Shown: positions 24,491 to 34,715, counted from the first letter of the stretch. The stretch is 59,245 nt of DNA from Ectothiorhodospiraceae bacterium (GCA_003565775.1 PXAT01000086.1:1-59245), one strand, 5' to 3'. Made by a program: numbers and translations. Notes: generated by a model not told the origin, from the letters alone.

Positions 24491-25912
24491 TTACTTGTGC
24501 TGAACGTCCAGCTTGTCGACGGTATCGAACTCGAACTTGATCTCTTTCCACGTCTCCATGGCGATCTTGAGTTCGGGGCTGCTGTTCGCCGCCTCGGTAA
24601 GGATTTCCTTGCTTTCCTTCTCGATCTCGCGACCTTCGTTACGGGCCTGGACGCAGGCTTCGAGAGCAACACGGTTGGCCGATGCACCGGCAGCGTTACC
24701 CCAGGGGTGACCCAGCGTGCCACCACCGAACTGGAGCACGGAGTCGTCGCCGAAGATGGCGACCAGGGCCGGCATGTGCCAGACGTGAATACCACCGGAC
24801 GCAACCGCGAACACGCCGGGCATGGAACCCCAGTCCTGGTCGAAGAAGATGCCGCGGGAGCGATCTTCCGGGATGAAGGATTCGCGCAGCAGATCGATCC
24901 AGCCCAGGGTCGCCTCACGGTCACCTTCGAGCTTGCCGACAACGGTACCGGTGTGGAGGTGATCACCACCGGACAGGCGCAGGATCTTGGCCAGCACACG
25001 GAAGTGGATACCGTGCTTCGGATGGCGATCGAGCACCGCATGCATGGCGCGGTGAATGTGCAGCAGGACGCCGTTGTCACGGCACCAGTTGGCGAGGCCG
25101 GTATTGGCGCAGAAACCGCCGGTGATGTAGTCGTGCATGATGATCGGTGCGCCGATTTCCTTGGCGTACTCGGCACGCTTGTACATCTCTTCCGGAGTCG
25201 GCGCGGTGACGTTCAGGTAGTGACCCTTGCGCTCGCCGGTTTCCGCTTCGGACTTGTGGATCGCTTCCATCACGAAATCGAAACGCTGCCGCCAGCGCAT
25301 GAAGGGCTGCGAGTTGACGTTCTCGTCGTCCTTGGTGAAGTCGAGACCACCTCGCAGGCATTCATACACGGCGCGGCCGTAGTTCTTGGCCGAGAGACCG
25401 AGCTTCGGCTTGATCGTGCAGCCCAGCATCGGGCGACCGTACTTGTTCAGCAGGTCGCGTTCGACCTGGATACCCATGGGCGGACCACCACAGGTCTTGA
25501 CGTAGGCAATCGGGAAACGCACGTCTTCGAGACGCAGCATCCGGATCGCCTTGAAGCCGAACACGTTACCCACCAGCGAGGTGAACACGTTGACCATCGA
25601 ACCTTCTTCGAACAGGTCGATCGGGTAGGCGATGAATGCGTAGAAGGACTCGTCATCACCGGGGACGTCTTCGATCGCGTAGGCACGACCCTTGTAATAG
25701 TCCAGGTCGGTGAGCAGATCGGTCCACACCGTGGTCCAGGTGCCGGTGGACGATTCGGCGGCCACGGCGGCAGCAGCCTCCTCGCGGTCGATCCCCGCCT
25801 GCGGGGTGATCTTGAAGCACGCCAGCAGGTCGGTATCCAGCGGCGTGTATTCCGGCATCCAGTATGTTTCGCGGTAAGCTTTGACGCCCGCGGAGTACTT
25901 CTTCCCGGCCAT
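24491..25912 (-). CDS. cbbL: RuBisCO large subunit, form IA (carboxysomal type)
   Basis: 473 aa, ribulose-1,5-bisphosphate carboxylase/oxygenase. Catalytic Lys168 is in TIKPKLGL, and the carbamylated Lys194 is in GLDFTKDDE with Asp196/Glu197 as magnesium ligands. Loop 6 ([12 protein letters not shown]) and [11 protein letters not shown] are intact. ATG 25912 is preceded by AGGAGAGAG. It is the first gene of the cbb/cso operon, with csoS2 next but one, so it is the carboxysomal enzyme. An AT-rich promoter with a CbbR-like site lies upstream. Confidence 0.97.
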   Translation of the reverse strand: MAGKKYSAGVKAYRETYWMPEYTPLDTDLLACFKITPQAGIDREEAAAAVAAESSTGTWTTVWTDLLTDLDYYKGRAYAIEDVPGDDESFYAFIAYPIDLFEEGSMVNVFTSLVGNVFGFKAIRMLRLEDVRFPIAYVKTCGGPPMGIQVERDLLNKYGRPMLGCTIKPKLGLSAKNYGRAVYECLRGGLDFTKDDENVNSQPFMRWRQRFDFVMEAIHKSEAETGERKGHYLNVTAPTPEEMYKRAEYAKEIGAPIIMHDYITGGFCANTGLANWCRDNGVLLHIHRAMHAVLDRHPKHGIHFRVLAKILRLSGGDHLHTGTVVGKLEGDREATLGWIDLLRESFIPEDRSRGIFFDQDWGSMPGVFAVASGGIHVWHMPALVAIFGDDSVLQFGGGTLGHPWGNAAGASANRVALEACVQARNEGREIEKESKEILTEAANSSPELKIAMETWKEIKFEFDTVDKLDVQHK

Positions 25913-25959
25913 TTGGCTCTCTCCTACGCGTTGGTTGGTCGTGATGATCCGCTAGATTA

Positions 25960-26030
25960 GAAAGGCGGACACTTAAGAACAAATAAATAATTTAGATAGG
26001 ACTGATAGATTTGTATTTATGTTTTGTTGT
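25960..26030 (-). promoter_or_regulatory. AT-rich cbbL promoter region with CbbR-like site
   Basis: TTAAGAACAAATAA at 25973-25986 fits TTA-N8-TAA, the same spacing as the sbtA site. The surrounding 70 bp is unusually AT-rich for this DNA and should contain the promoter of the cbb/cso operon. Confidence 0.5.
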
Positions 26031-26545
26031 GGTCGGCGCCTCCCCGCGCCATCCGGTGCCCACCGGGTGCTTGTGCACCTCTGGTATGTGGGTCGCCGAA
26101 CAATCGCGCAAAGATAGCCCAATTTTCCGCGCTATCCCATACGCACCGCACCATTAACCGTCGCCCCTCCGCCCCGGCGGCAGACATCACGTGGAAAATC
26201 ATCGCCCTATCGGTCGGCAGAGAGCAGACGGAATCTCGCGAAACTGCGGCTGCCCTGTCCAGGGGCTCGCGCCGGTACCGGTTGCGGGTGCCGGTACATG
26301 GCCGCGAAGGCGGGCAAGGATCAGCGCTTCCGGGGTATTGACAAGAGCGTCCCGGGCTTGCACCGGAAAATGACTTGCCCACAAAGCTGCGCGTCTCACG
26401 GCAACTTCCCCGCCACAACGCACAAAGCGGACAAGGTAACCGCCACAAGCTATTGTTATTTAGGCGAAAAATCAGACATGACCAATTCTTAATCAAACTG
26501 ACACAAAGCCTTGTCTGGAAAGGTTAAGAGGTTTTTCATGGCCAT
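26031..26545. other. Non-coding region between the cbb and cco operons
   Basis: About 500 bp with no convincing gene; the frames across it are basic or low-complexity and have no ribosome site. The inverted pair GCCGGTACCGGTTGCGG / CCGGTAC near 26270-26300 is locally palindromic. The divergent operons on each side need promoters here, but only the sites listed separately are recognisable. Confidence 0.4.
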
Positions 26546-26580
26546 TCATCCACAGCGTTATCCACAGGTTCTGTGAATAA
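26546..26580. promoter_or_regulatory. DnaA-box pair
   Basis: TTATCCACA (26558-26566) is the consensus DnaA box. TGTGAATAA (26572-26580) is a TTATTCACA box on the other strand, 5 bp away. TCATCCACA just upstream is a weaker third match. The cluster is too small to be a replication origin by itself. Confidence 0.55.
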
Positions 26581-26615
26581 CTTTCGTGCCCCCGCCGGGG
26601 CTGACTTGCCTTCTA

Positions 26616-26657
26616 TTGATCCACATCAAAACCGCGACCCGGACGGCTCTCGATAAT
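26616..26657 (+). promoter_or_regulatory. FNR/ANR box and -10 element of the cco operon
   Basis: TTGATccacATCAA (26616-26629) is a perfect FNR-family site. GATAAT at 26652-26657 is a good -10; a start near 26664 would put the site at -41.5, the class II activation position. Oxygen-limited induction of ccoN is therefore likely, with the regulator encoded at the end of the same cluster. Confidence 0.75.
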
Positions 26658-26718
26658 TCTCGCCGGACGGGGCGCGTGATGTCGCCCTCAACTCCTCCAG
26701 GCAACGGGATCCCGATTG

Positions 26719-28140
26719 ATGGACGGCACAATCAAGTACAACGAAAAGGTAGTCCGCCAGTTCGCTTTGGCGACTGTGGTCTGGGGCGTGGTCGGCATGG
26801 CGGTGGGGGTGTTAATCGCCGCGCAGCTGATCTGGCCCGCTCTCAACTTCGACGTGCCCTGGCTGAGCTACGGCCGCTTGCGGCCCCTGCACACCAACGC
26901 CGTGATCTTCGCCTTCGGCGGTTCGGCGCTGTTCGCGACGGCTTACTGGGTGGTTCAGCGCACCTGTCAGACGCCCCTGTTCGCGCCCCGGCTGGCGTCC
27001 TTCACCTTCTGGGGCTGGCAGACCGTCATCGTGCTGGCCGCGATCACGCTTCCGCTGGGCATCACTCAGAGCAAGGAGTACGCGGAACTGGAATGGCCGA
27101 TTGCCGTCCTGATCGCGGTGGTCTGGGTGAGTTACGGGATCGTGTTCTTCGGCACCATCGTCAAACGCAAGGTGCGGCACATCTATGTGGCCAACTGGTT
27201 CTACGGCGCCTTCATCATCACCGTGGCCGTGCTGCACATTGTCAACAACCTGGTGATTCCGGTGTCGCTGACCAAGTCGTACCCGATCTACGCCGGCGCG
27301 GTCGACGCCATGGTGCAGTGGTGGTACGGACACAACGCGGTGGGCTTTTTCCTGACCGCCGGTTTCCTCGGAATGATGTACTACTTCGTGCCGAAGCAGG
27401 CCAACCGGCCGATCTATTCCTACCGGCTGTCCATCGTCCATTTCTGGGCATTGATCTCGATCTACATGTGGGCCGGCCCCCACCATCTGCATTACACCGC
27501 CCTGCCGGAATGGGCCCAGTCGCTGGGCATGGTGTTCTCGCTGATCCTGCTGGCACCGAGCTGGGGCGGCATGATCAACGGCATCATGACGCTGTCGGGT
27601 GCCTGGCATAAGTTGCGCACCGATCCGATTCTGAAGTTCCTGATCGTCTCGCTGTCCTTTTACGGCATGGCCACATTCGAGGGGCCGATGATGTCGATCA
27701 AGACGGTGAACGCCCTCTCCCACTACACCGACTGGACCATCGGCCATGTTCATGCCGGCGCCCTGGGCTGGGTCGCGTTCATCACCTTCGGCGCGCTGTA
27801 CGCCCTGTTCCCGAAACTCTACGGCCGGGAAACCATGTACAGCGTCAAAGCCATCGAACTGCACTTCTGGATCGCCACCATCGGCGTCGTGCTCTACATC
27901 GCCGCCATGTGGATCGCCGGGGTGATGCAGGGCCTGATGTGGCGCGCCGTCAACGACGACGGAACCCTGACCTACACCTTCATCGAGTCCCTGGTCGCCA
28001 CCTATCCCTATTACATGGTGCGGCTGCTCGGCGGGGTACTGTTCATGGCCGGGATGTTGCTGATGGCCTGGAACGTCTGGATGACCACCCGCCCGCAGCG
28101 GGAAACCGTCCCCACGACTATCGCGGCGCAGGAGGGCTGA
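26719..28140 (+). CDS. ccoN: cbb3-type cytochrome c oxidase subunit I
   Basis: 473 aa, twelve hydrophobic segments. Haem and copper ligand histidines are in [34 protein letters not shown] and [12 protein letters not shown]. It is the catalytic haem-copper subunit that reduces oxygen in the inner membrane with high affinity and pumps protons. ATG 26719 is chosen; the TTG one codon upstream is less likely. It is first in a tight ccoNOQP operon preceded by an FNR box. Confidence 0.96.
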   Translation: MDGTIKYNEKVVRQFALATVVWGVVGMAVGVLIAAQLIWPALNFDVPWLSYGRLRPLHTNAVIFAFGGSALFATAYWVVQRTCQTPLFAPRLASFTFWGWQTVIVLAAITLPLGITQSKEYAELEWPIAVLIAVVWVSYGIVFFGTIVKRKVRHIYVANWFYGAFIITVAVLHIVNNLVIPVSLTKSYPIYAGAVDAMVQWWYGHNAVGFFLTAGFLGMMYYFVPKQANRPIYSYRLSIVHFWALISIYMWAGPHHLHYTALPEWAQSLGMVFSLILLAPSWGGMINGIMTLSGAWHKLRTDPILKFLIVSLSFYGMATFEGPMMSIKTVNALSHYTDWTIGHVHAGALGWVAFITFGALYALFPKLYGRETMYSVKAIELHFWIATIGVVLYIAAMWIAGVMQGLMWRAVNDDGTLTYTFIESLVATYPYYMVRLLGGVLFMAGMLLMAWNVWMTTRPQRETVPTTIAAQEG

Positions 28141-28143
28141 GCC

Positions 28144-28755
28144 ATGGATCATTCCGTCATCGAGAAGAACATCGGCCTGATGGCCGTGCTGATTGCCCTG
28201 GTCATCAGCGTCGCCGGCCTGGTCCAGATCGTGCCGCTGCTCTTTCTGAGCGAGACCACGGAACCGATGGAAGGGGTCGAGCCCTACGCACCGCTGGAGT
28301 TCGCCGGACGCGACATCTACGTGCGCGAGGGCTGCTACAACTGCCATTCGCAGATGATCCGGCCGTTCCGGGAGGAAACGGAGCGGTACGGCCATTACTC
28401 CCTGGCCGGCGAGTTTGTCTATGACCGCCCGTTCCAGTGGGGCTCCAAGCGGACCGGACCCGACCTGGCCCGGGTCGGTGGCCGCTATACCGATCTGTGG
28501 CACGAGATCCACATGCTGAATCCGCGCGACGTGGTGCCGGAATCCAACATGCCGGCGTACCCCTGGCTGGCCGAGCGCACCCTGGATGGCAATTCGGTGG
28601 CATCCCGCATGCGCGCCCAGCAACGCTGGCTCGGCGTCCCGTACACCGACGAGCAGATCGAGAACGCCGCCGACGAAGTGGATGGCAAGACCGAAATGGA
28701 GGCGATCATTGCCTACCTCCAGTCTCTCGGCACCGCCATTCAGCGTAACCGCTAG
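28144..28755 (+). CDS. ccoO: cbb3 oxidase monohaem cytochrome c subunit II
   Basis: 203 aa. An N-terminal membrane anchor (residues 10-35) is followed by the haem c motif CYNCH (64-68) and the family pattern SQMIRPF. A distal methionine ligand is likely in ESNMPAYPW. It transfers electrons to CcoN from the periplasmic side. It starts 3 bp after the ccoN stop. Confidence 0.96.
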   Translation: MDHSVIEKNIGLMAVLIALVISVAGLVQIVPLLFLSETTEPMEGVEPYAPLEFAGRDIYVREGCYNCHSQMIRPFREETERYGHYSLAGEFVYDRPFQWGSKRTGPDLARVGGRYTDLWHEIHMLNPRDVVPESNMPAYPWLAERTLDGNSVASRMRAQQRWLGVPYTDEQIENAADEVDGKTEMEAIIAYLQSLGTAIQRNR

Positions 28756-28766
28756 GAGACCCGGCC

Positions 28767-28949
28767 ATGGATATCAACACCTTTTACGGACTTCTCACCC
28801 TGCTGCTGCTGATCCTGTTCATCGGCATTGTGCTCTGGGCCTACAGCAGCAAACGCAAGGAGCAGTTCGACGAGGCTGCACGTCTGCCGCTGGAGGATGA
28901 CGACGGTCCGCGGGACAACAACAGGCAGCAGGGAGGAGACCGGCGATGA
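28767..28949 (+). CDS. ccoQ: cbb3 oxidase small subunit CcoQ
   Basis: 60 aa with one membrane helix (LLTLLLLILFIGIVLWAYS) and a charged tail (RKEQFDEAARLPLEDDD), the standard CcoQ/FixQ form. It is thought to stabilise the oxidase complex. The last 4 nt overlap the ccoP start. Confidence 0.92.
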   Translation: MDINTFYGLLTLLLLILFIGIVLWAYSSKRKEQFDEAARLPLEDDDGPRDNNRQQGGDRR

Positions 28950-29941
28950 GTGCATTCTGGAGCTGGTGGATCAGCCTGATCGCTCTGGCAAACATCCTGG
29001 CGTGCGTCTGGCTGATCCGATGGACGGCGCGCAAGCGCCCGGGCGAAGCCGCGGAACACGAGACCACCGGCCACGAGTGGGACGGCCTTCAGGAACTCAA
29101 CCGGCCGATGCCGCGTTGGTGGCTGTGGCTGTTCTACATCAGCATCGTCTTCGGTCTGATCTATCTGCTGCTCTACCCCGGCCTCGGCAGCTTCAAGGGC
29201 CTGCTGGGCTGGTCCCAGTACAGCGCCTGGGAAGAGGAAGTCGCCGACATGGAGGCGCGGACCGCGCCGCTGTTCCGCGAGTTCGCCGAGATGTCGATTC
29301 CGGATCTCGCTGCCGATGATGCCGCGATGCAGACCGGCCGCCGCCTGTTCGGCAACAACTGTGCAGTCTGTCATGGCGCGGACGGCGGCGGCCGTATCGG
29401 CTTCCCGAATATCGCCAACAACACCTGGCAATGGGGCGGCTCTCCGGAAGAGATCCACAAGAGCATCCTCGAGGGACGCCAGGGCTTCATGCCGGCCTTC
29501 GGTGGCAACCTCGACGAGGACGAGCTCGAGGAAGTGGCGGCCTATGTGTTCCAGCTCAGCGGCCGCGACGCACCGGACGACCTGGCGAGCCGTGGTGCCG
29601 AGCGCTTCGCCAATCAGTGTGCCGCCTGTCACGGCGCCGACGGTCAGGGCAACCCGGCATTCGGCGCGCCGAAGCTGACCGACGACAACTGGACCTACGG
29701 TGGCGGCATGGACGCCATCATGACCAGCATCCGCGATGGCCGTCAGGGCCGGATGCCGGCGCAGAAGGACCTGCTGGGCGAGGACCGGGTGCACGTCCTG
29801 ACAGCCTATGTCTACAGCCTGTCGATGGACGAGCGGGAAGACGAGGCCGAGGACGATGTCGAGGAAGCGGACGATGCGGAGGATGCCGCCGCCTCGATCG
29901 AGACCGACAGCGTGCCGGGAGCAGAGCGCCGTGAGGGCTAG
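28946..29941 (+). CDS. ccoP: cbb3 oxidase dihaem cytochrome c subunit III
   Basis: 331 aa. Two N-terminal membrane segments (residues 5-25 and 58-78) precede two cytochrome c domains with CAVCH (139-143) and CAACH (225-229). Electrons enter the oxidase here. A strongly acidic tail follows the second domain (DEREDEAEDDVEEADD), longer than in many homologues. The last 11 nt overlap a small membrane gene. Confidence 0.95.
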   Translation: MSAFWSWWISLIALANILACVWLIRWTARKRPGEAAEHETTGHEWDGLQELNRPMPRWWLWLFYISIVFGLIYLLLYPGLGSFKGLLGWSQYSAWEEEVADMEARTAPLFREFAEMSIPDLAADDAAMQTGRRLFGNNCAVCHGADGGGRIGFPNIANNTWQWGGSPEEIHKSILEGRQGFMPAFGGNLDEDELEEVAAYVFQLSGRDAPDDLASRGAERFANQCAACHGADGQGNPAFGAPKLTDDNWTYGGGMDAIMTSIRDGRQGRMPAQKDLLGEDRVHVLTAYVYSLSMDEREDEAEDDVEEADDAEDAAASIETDSVPGAERREG

Positions 29942-30185
29942 CTCCCGCTGGCTGCGAATCCTCGGCGGAACGCTGTGGCCGTCATTTCTGGCGGCCACGG
30001 CGGCCTGCGTGGTGTTCTTCGTCAATATCGATCCGGAGACCCTGCGCATGCAGACGCTGCCGGCCTGGGAGATCGGCCGCGGCACCGGCTACGCCATCGG
30101 CTTTTTCATGTTCTGGGCGGTGGCGCTGCTGTCCAGCATGCTGACCCTGGTACTGATCGACGGCGGCCCGCGGAGCCAGTCATGA
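29931..30185 (+). CDS. Small two-helix membrane protein between ccoP and ccoG
   Basis: 84 aa from GTG 29931, overlapping ccoP by 11 nt and the ccoG start by 4 nt. Two hydrophobic stretches are seen (LWPSFLAATAACVVFFVNI and YAIGFFMFWAVALLSSMLTL) with a short loop containing DPETLRMQTLPAWE. I do not recognise a named family. Exact packing between ccoP and ccoG, with overlaps at both ends, argues that it is real and needed for oxidase assembly or maturation. Confidence 0.65.
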   Translation: MRASSRWLRILGGTLWPSFLAATAACVVFFVNIDPETLRMQTLPAWEIGRGTGYAIGFFMFWAVALLSSMLTLVLIDGGPRSQS

Positions 30186-31570
30186 AGGACCCCAAATCCG
30201 ACGCCAATGACGTCGGCATGTACATCAGCCGGGAGAAGATCCACCCGCGGGAGGTGGACGGACCGTTCCAGCGCCTGCGCTACCTGGCGGTGTTCGTCCT
30301 GCTCGGCATCTACTACGGCATACCCTGGTTGCAATGGGACGGTCGTCAGGCGGTGCTGTTCGATCTGCCGTCGCGGCAGTTCCATATCTTTGCCCTGACG
30401 TTCTGGCCGCAGGACTTCGTCTATCTGGCGCTGCTTCTCATCGTCGCCGCCCTGTCCCTGTTCTTCTTCACGGCCCTGGCCGGCCGCCTGTGGTGCGGCT
30501 ACGCCTGCCCGCAAACGGTCTGGACCGAGGCCTTCATCTGGATGGAGCGCATCACCGAGGGGAATCGGCAGAAGCGCCTCAAGCTCGATAAGTCGCCCTG
30601 GACCCGGGAAAAACTGCTGCGGCGAGGCAGCAAACATCTGCTGTGGATCGTGTTCGCGCTGTTCACCGGGTTTACCTTTGTCGGTTACTTCACCCCGATC
30701 CTCGAGCTGGGCCAGGGCCTGATGCAACTGTCTCTGGGGTTCTGGGAATGGTTCTGGCTGCTGTTCTACAGCCTGGCTACCTGGGGTAACGCCGGCTTCC
30801 TGCGGGAACAGGTCTGCATCTACATGTGCCCCTATGCGCGCTTCCAGAGCGCCATGTTCGACCGCAACACGCTCATCATTTCCTACGACGAAGAGCGCGG
30901 CGAACCACGCGGCGGCCGCGCGCGCCGCGTGGACCCGAAGGCGCAGGGACTGGGCGACTGCATCGACTGCAACCTGTGTGTCCAGGCCTGCCCCACCGGC
31001 ATCGATATCCGTGAGGGTCTGCAGTACGAATGCATTGCCTGCGCCGCCTGCATCGACGCCTGCAACGGCGTGATGGACAAGATGGAGTACCCGCGGGGCC
31101 TGATCCGTTACTCGACGGAAAACGCGATGGCGGGCAAGCCGGCCCGGATCCTGCGGCCGCGTGTTCTGGCCTATGGCGTCCTGCTGCTGGCAGTCCTCTC
31201 CGGCATTACTTACAGCCTGACCCAGCGCATTCCGCTGTCGGTGGAGGTGCTTGCCGACCGCAATGTCGTGTACCGCGAAGTCGACTGGGAAACCATCGAG
31301 AACGTCTACACGGTCCGAATCCTGAACAAGGACCGCGAGGCCCACACGTACGAGATCAGCGTCGACGGCCTGCCGGGCATCGAAGCCCTCGTCAGCGACG
31401 AACCGGTGCGCGTGTCCGCGGCCAGCACCGACTCGGTGGTGGTCCGGGTGCGGGTGCCGAGATCCGCCCTGGATGGCCCGGGAAATCCGTTCCAGCTGAC
31501 CCTGCAGTCCACTGCCGACCCGGCCGTGAAAACCGTGAACACGGCCCGTTTCAACGGCCCGAGGGAGTAA
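30182..31570 (+). CDS. ccoG: CcoG, iron-sulfur protein of cbb3 oxidase biogenesis
   Basis: 462 aa. Membrane segments occupy the first half, with CGYACPQTVW after the second. Two 4Fe-4S motifs follow: CIDCNLCVQACPTG and CIACAACIDACNG. A late membrane helix (AYGVLLLAVLSGITYSL) precedes an Ig-like periplasmic domain. CcoG (RdxA/FixG family) takes part in copper handling for the CuB site of the oxidase. Confidence 0.93.
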   Translation: MKDPKSDANDVGMYISREKIHPREVDGPFQRLRYLAVFVLLGIYYGIPWLQWDGRQAVLFDLPSRQFHIFALTFWPQDFVYLALLLIVAALSLFFFTALAGRLWCGYACPQTVWTEAFIWMERITEGNRQKRLKLDKSPWTREKLLRRGSKHLLWIVFALFTGFTFVGYFTPILELGQGLMQLSLGFWEWFWLLFYSLATWGNAGFLREQVCIYMCPYARFQSAMFDRNTLIISYDEERGEPRGGRARRVDPKAQGLGDCIDCNLCVQACPTGIDIREGLQYECIACAACIDACNGVMDKMEYPRGLIRYSTENAMAGKPARILRPRVLAYGVLLLAVLSGITYSLTQRIPLSVEVLADRNVVYREVDWETIENVYTVRILNKDREAHTYEISVDGLPGIEALVSDEPVRVSAASTDSVVVRVRVPRSALDGPGNPFQLTLQSTADPAVKTVNTARFNGPRE

Positions 31571-31573
31571 CCC

Positions 31574-32083
31574 ATGTCGACTGAAACCCAACGCCCCTGG
31601 TACCGGGAATTCTGGCTCTGGTTCGTGTTCGCACCTCCCATGGCCTCCGTGGCACTGGGCCTCAGCCTGCTGGCGACCGCCGTGATCAAGGGCGACAGCA
31701 TGGTTGTGGACGACTATTACGCGGTCGGACGGGCGCTGCACCGGACCCAGGACAAGGAACGCACCGCGGTGGACATAGGCGTGGACGGCCGTGTGATGCT
31801 GGACCGCGAATACGGTCAGATCACGGTCCTGCTGGAGGGCCTGGAAGAGCCGCCACAACAGATTCTGCTGCAGTTATCCCATGCGACTCATGCGTCGCGG
31901 GACGTGACCATGGAACTGGAACGCGACGCCTCCGGACTGTACCGCGGTGACGCGCGGCAACCACTGATCGGTCGCCACTATCTCCGCCTGCAGCCCACCG
32001 AGGGGGGATGGCTGGTGGCGCGGGAGGTGGATGCCGAAACCCGCGAGGTGTCGCTGCACGCAGATCAGGCACCGGAAACATGA
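31574..32083 (+). CDS. ccoH: CcoH/FixH family assembly protein
   Basis: 169 aa, one N-terminal membrane helix (FVFAPPMASVALGLSLLATAV) and a periplasmic beta-rich domain. The motif DDYYAVGRAL is typical of FixH/CcoH. It is a cbb3 assembly factor that contacts the oxidase. It overlaps ccoI by 4 nt. Confidence 0.88.
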   Translation: MSTETQRPWYREFWLWFVFAPPMASVALGLSLLATAVIKGDSMVVDDYYAVGRALHRTQDKERTAVDIGVDGRVMLDREYGQITVLLEGLEEPPQQILLQLSHATHASRDVTMELERDASGLYRGDARQPLIGRHYLRLQPTEGGWLVAREVDAETREVSLHADQAPET

Positions 32084-34545
32084 ACTCGCAGACCGCCTGC
32101 TTTCATTGCGGCGAGCCGGTGCCGCCGGATGTCTCGCTGCAGGTCATGGTGGACGAAACGCCGCAGCCGGTGTGCTGCAGCGGCTGCGAGGCGGTCGCCG
32201 GGATGATCCTCGGCTCCGGTCTGGATGACTTTTACCGGTTCCGGCCGGAACCCACCGGACGTCCGGAAGACCCGACCCTGGGCGAGCAGGATCGCTACGC
32301 GGGTTTCGACAAACCGGGAACCCAGCAGGACTTCGTTTATCAGTCCGCGGACGGCAGTTGCGAGGCGGCACTGCTGGTGGAGGGTCTTTACTGCACCGCC
32401 TGCGGCTGGCTGATCGAACGCAGTCTGCAGGATGCCCCGGGCATTCGGGAGGTTCGGGTCAACCCAGCCACCGGTCGCGCCCTGCTCCGCTGGGAGCCCT
32501 CGACGGTACGCCTGAGTCAGCTCATGGCGCACATGGGCCGGCTGGGCTACCGGCCGCACCCGGTGCTGCCGGAGACCATGGACTCCCAGGCCACCAAGGA
32601 GCGCCGCAGTGCCATGCGGCGCCTGATCGTGGCAGGTCTGGGCATGATGCAGGCCATGATGTTCGCCGTGGCGCTGTACTTCGGCCAGTACCACGGCATG
32701 GACCCGGAGCATGCCCAGTTCCTGCGCCTGGTCAGCATGCTGGTGGCAACGCCGGTGGTGCTGTACGCCGGCATGCCGATCTTCCTCGGCGCCTTCCGCG
32801 ATCTACGCAACCTGCGCCCCGGAATGGACGTGCCGGTCTCGCTCGCGATCGGTACCGGCTATTTCGCCAGCGTCTGGGTCACCTTCACCGGCGGTCCGGA
32901 GGTCTATTTCGACTCCATTTCCATGTTCACCTTCTTCCTGCTGGTGGCACGGTACGTGGAGATGGCTGCGAGACATCGCGCGAACGCCACCAACGACGCA
33001 CTGGCTCGCCTGGTGCCCTCCACCACCACCCGGCTGGACGCCGATGGCGCGGAATCCGAAGTGCCGGTGCGCGAACTCGTGCTGGGCGATCGTGTACTCG
33101 TTCGGCCCGGCGCCACGATTCCCGCCGACGGCGAGGTTCTGCGGGGCCAGGGCAGTGTCGACGAGTCCATGCTCACCGGCGAGTCGGATCCTCAGTCCCG
33201 GGGGCCCGGCAGCACGGTGGTCGGGGGCAGCGTCAATCTGAGCGGCAGCCTGGAGGTCCGGGTGGACCGGCTGGGCCAGGACACCATGGTGTCGCATATC
33301 GGACGGCTGCTACGGCGCGCGCAGGCGGAACGACCGGGGCTTGCCCGGCTTGCCGACACCGTCGCCCGTTACTTCGTCACCGTGGTGCTCTTCGCCACGG
33401 CGACGGTGTTCACCATCTGGTGGCATGTGGATCCGGCGATGGCCTTCCCGGTGACTCTTGCCATGCTGGTCGCCACCTGTCCCTGTGCGCTGTCCCTGGC
33501 AACGCCGACAGCGTTGGCTGCCGGCACAAACCGCATGGCTGCGAGCGGCCTGCTGGTCACCCGGGGCGATGCCCTGGAGACCCTGGCGCGGGTCAACCAT
33601 GTGGTGCTGGACAAGACCGGGACCCTGACCGAAGGCCGACTGGGTGTGGTCGAAACACGGCGCCTGGGTGACTGCAGTGACGAACAGGCGCTGGCCCTGG
33701 CCGGGGCGCTGGAATACCACTCCGAACATCCGCTGGCCCGGGCTTTCCCCCGGGATTCCTCGGTGGTTCCCGCGGAACAGGCAGAAACGGTGCGCGGCGC
33801 CGGGGTCGAGGGTCATGTCGCCGGGGTGCGCTACCGCATCGGCCGCCCGGACTGGGTTGCCGAACTGGCCGGGATCGGCGTTTCCGAAGAGCTGGGCCGG
33901 GGCGCCTGGGTTGCCCTCGGCAACGGCGACGGCCTGCTCGCCGCCTACCGGGTCGCCGATCGGCTTCGGCCGGACGCCGCCGAGGCCGTGGCGGCGCTGC
34001 AGGCTGACGGCATCACGATCGAGATCGCCAGCGGCGACGCGCAGTCCGCCGTGGAAACGGTTGCCAACAGGCTGAACATTACCCGCTGGCAGGCCCGCAT
34101 GAGCCCCGAGGACAAGCTGGCCCGGCTGCGGCAACTGCAGGCCGACGGCGCCGTGGTGCTGATGGTCGGTGACGGCATCAACGACGCACCGGTACTGGCC
34201 GGTGCCAATGTCTCGGCAGCGCTCAACGAAGGCACCACGCTGGCGCAGACCAGCGCCGCGATGGTGTTGCTCGGAGGGCGCCTGTCGCGCCTCGGCGAAG
34301 GCATGGGTACGGCCCGCAGAACCCTGCGGGTCATCCGCCAGAACCTGATTATGTCCGCCAGTTACAACGCCAGCATGCTGCCGCTGGCGGCCATGGGTCT
34401 GGTGCCACCGTGGCTCGCCGCCATCGGCATGACGCTCAGCTCCGTGGTCGTGGTCCTGAACGCCCGACGGCTGGGCGGCAGGACCCGAGGCGGTCCTCCG
34501 GTGCCGGCGACCGGCAGCCCTCAGCAAGGAGTCCTGCAATCATGA
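32080..34545 (+). CDS. ccoI: CcoI, copper-translocating P1B-type ATPase
   Basis: 821 aa. It has an N-terminal zinc-finger-like CFHCGEP and CCSGCEAV, then a metal-binding domain with GLYCTACGW. ATPase motifs are LTGESD, the membrane ion site TCPCALSLATP, the phosphorylation site DKTGTLT, and MVGDGINDAP. The family exports or delivers copper for cbb3 assembly and is not a general detoxification pump. It overlaps ccoH and ccoS by 4 nt each. Confidence 0.94.
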   Translation: MNSQTACFHCGEPVPPDVSLQVMVDETPQPVCCSGCEAVAGMILGSGLDDFYRFRPEPTGRPEDPTLGEQDRYAGFDKPGTQQDFVYQSADGSCEAALLVEGLYCTACGWLIERSLQDAPGIREVRVNPATGRALLRWEPSTVRLSQLMAHMGRLGYRPHPVLPETMDSQATKERRSAMRRLIVAGLGMMQAMMFAVALYFGQYHGMDPEHAQFLRLVSMLVATPVVLYAGMPIFLGAFRDLRNLRPGMDVPVSLAIGTGYFASVWVTFTGGPEVYFDSISMFTFFLLVARYVEMAARHRANATNDALARLVPSTTTRLDADGAESEVPVRELVLGDRVLVRPGATIPADGEVLRGQGSVDESMLTGESDPQSRGPGSTVVGGSVNLSGSLEVRVDRLGQDTMVSHIGRLLRRAQAERPGLARLADTVARYFVTVVLFATATVFTIWWHVDPAMAFPVTLAMLVATCPCALSLATPTALAAGTNRMAASGLLVTRGDALETLARVNHVVLDKTGTLTEGRLGVVETRRLGDCSDEQALALAGALEYHSEHPLARAFPRDSSVVPAEQAETVRGAGVEGHVAGVRYRIGRPDWVAELAGIGVSEELGRGAWVALGNGDGLLAAYRVADRLRPDAAEAVAALQADGITIEIASGDAQSAVETVANRLNITRWQARMSPEDKLARLRQLQADGAVVLMVGDGINDAPVLAGANVSAALNEGTTLAQTSAAMVLLGGRLSRLGEGMGTARRTLRVIRQNLIMSASYNASMLPLAAMGLVPPWLAAIGMTLSSVVVVLNARRLGGRTRGGPPVPATGSPQQGVLQS

Positions 34546-34715
34546 GCCTGATCTTCATCTCCATTCCCATCGGTCTGGTGCTGGTCGGAATCGCTGTCTG
34601 GGCCTTCTTCTGGGCGGTGCGCAGCGGTCAGTACGATGACCTGGATTCGCCGGCCTACAGCGTGCTCAGCGACGAGGATGACGACAAGCGCAAGCGGGAC
34701 AAGGACTCCCGATGA
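34542..34715 (+). CDS. ccoS: CcoS, small cbb3 maturation protein
   Basis: 57 aa, one membrane helix (IFISIPIGLVLVGIAVWAFF) followed by AVRSGQYDDLDSPAYSVL, the CcoS signature, and a very charged tail. CcoS is needed for cofactor insertion into cbb3 oxidase. It overlaps its neighbours by 4 nt on each side. Confidence 0.9.
   Translation: MSLIFISIPIGLVLVGIAVWAFFWAVRSGQYDDLDSPAYSVLSDEDDDKRKRDKDSR

Noticed and set aside
26017-26496. 159-aa frame between cbbL and ccoN
   Set aside because: Basic, cysteine-rich, no domain, no ribosome site, and it covers the promoter regions of two operons.
26546-26580. Chromosomal replication origin
   Set aside because: Only two or three DnaA boxes, no AT-rich unwinding region next to them and no dnaA, dnaN, parAB or gidA gene nearby.
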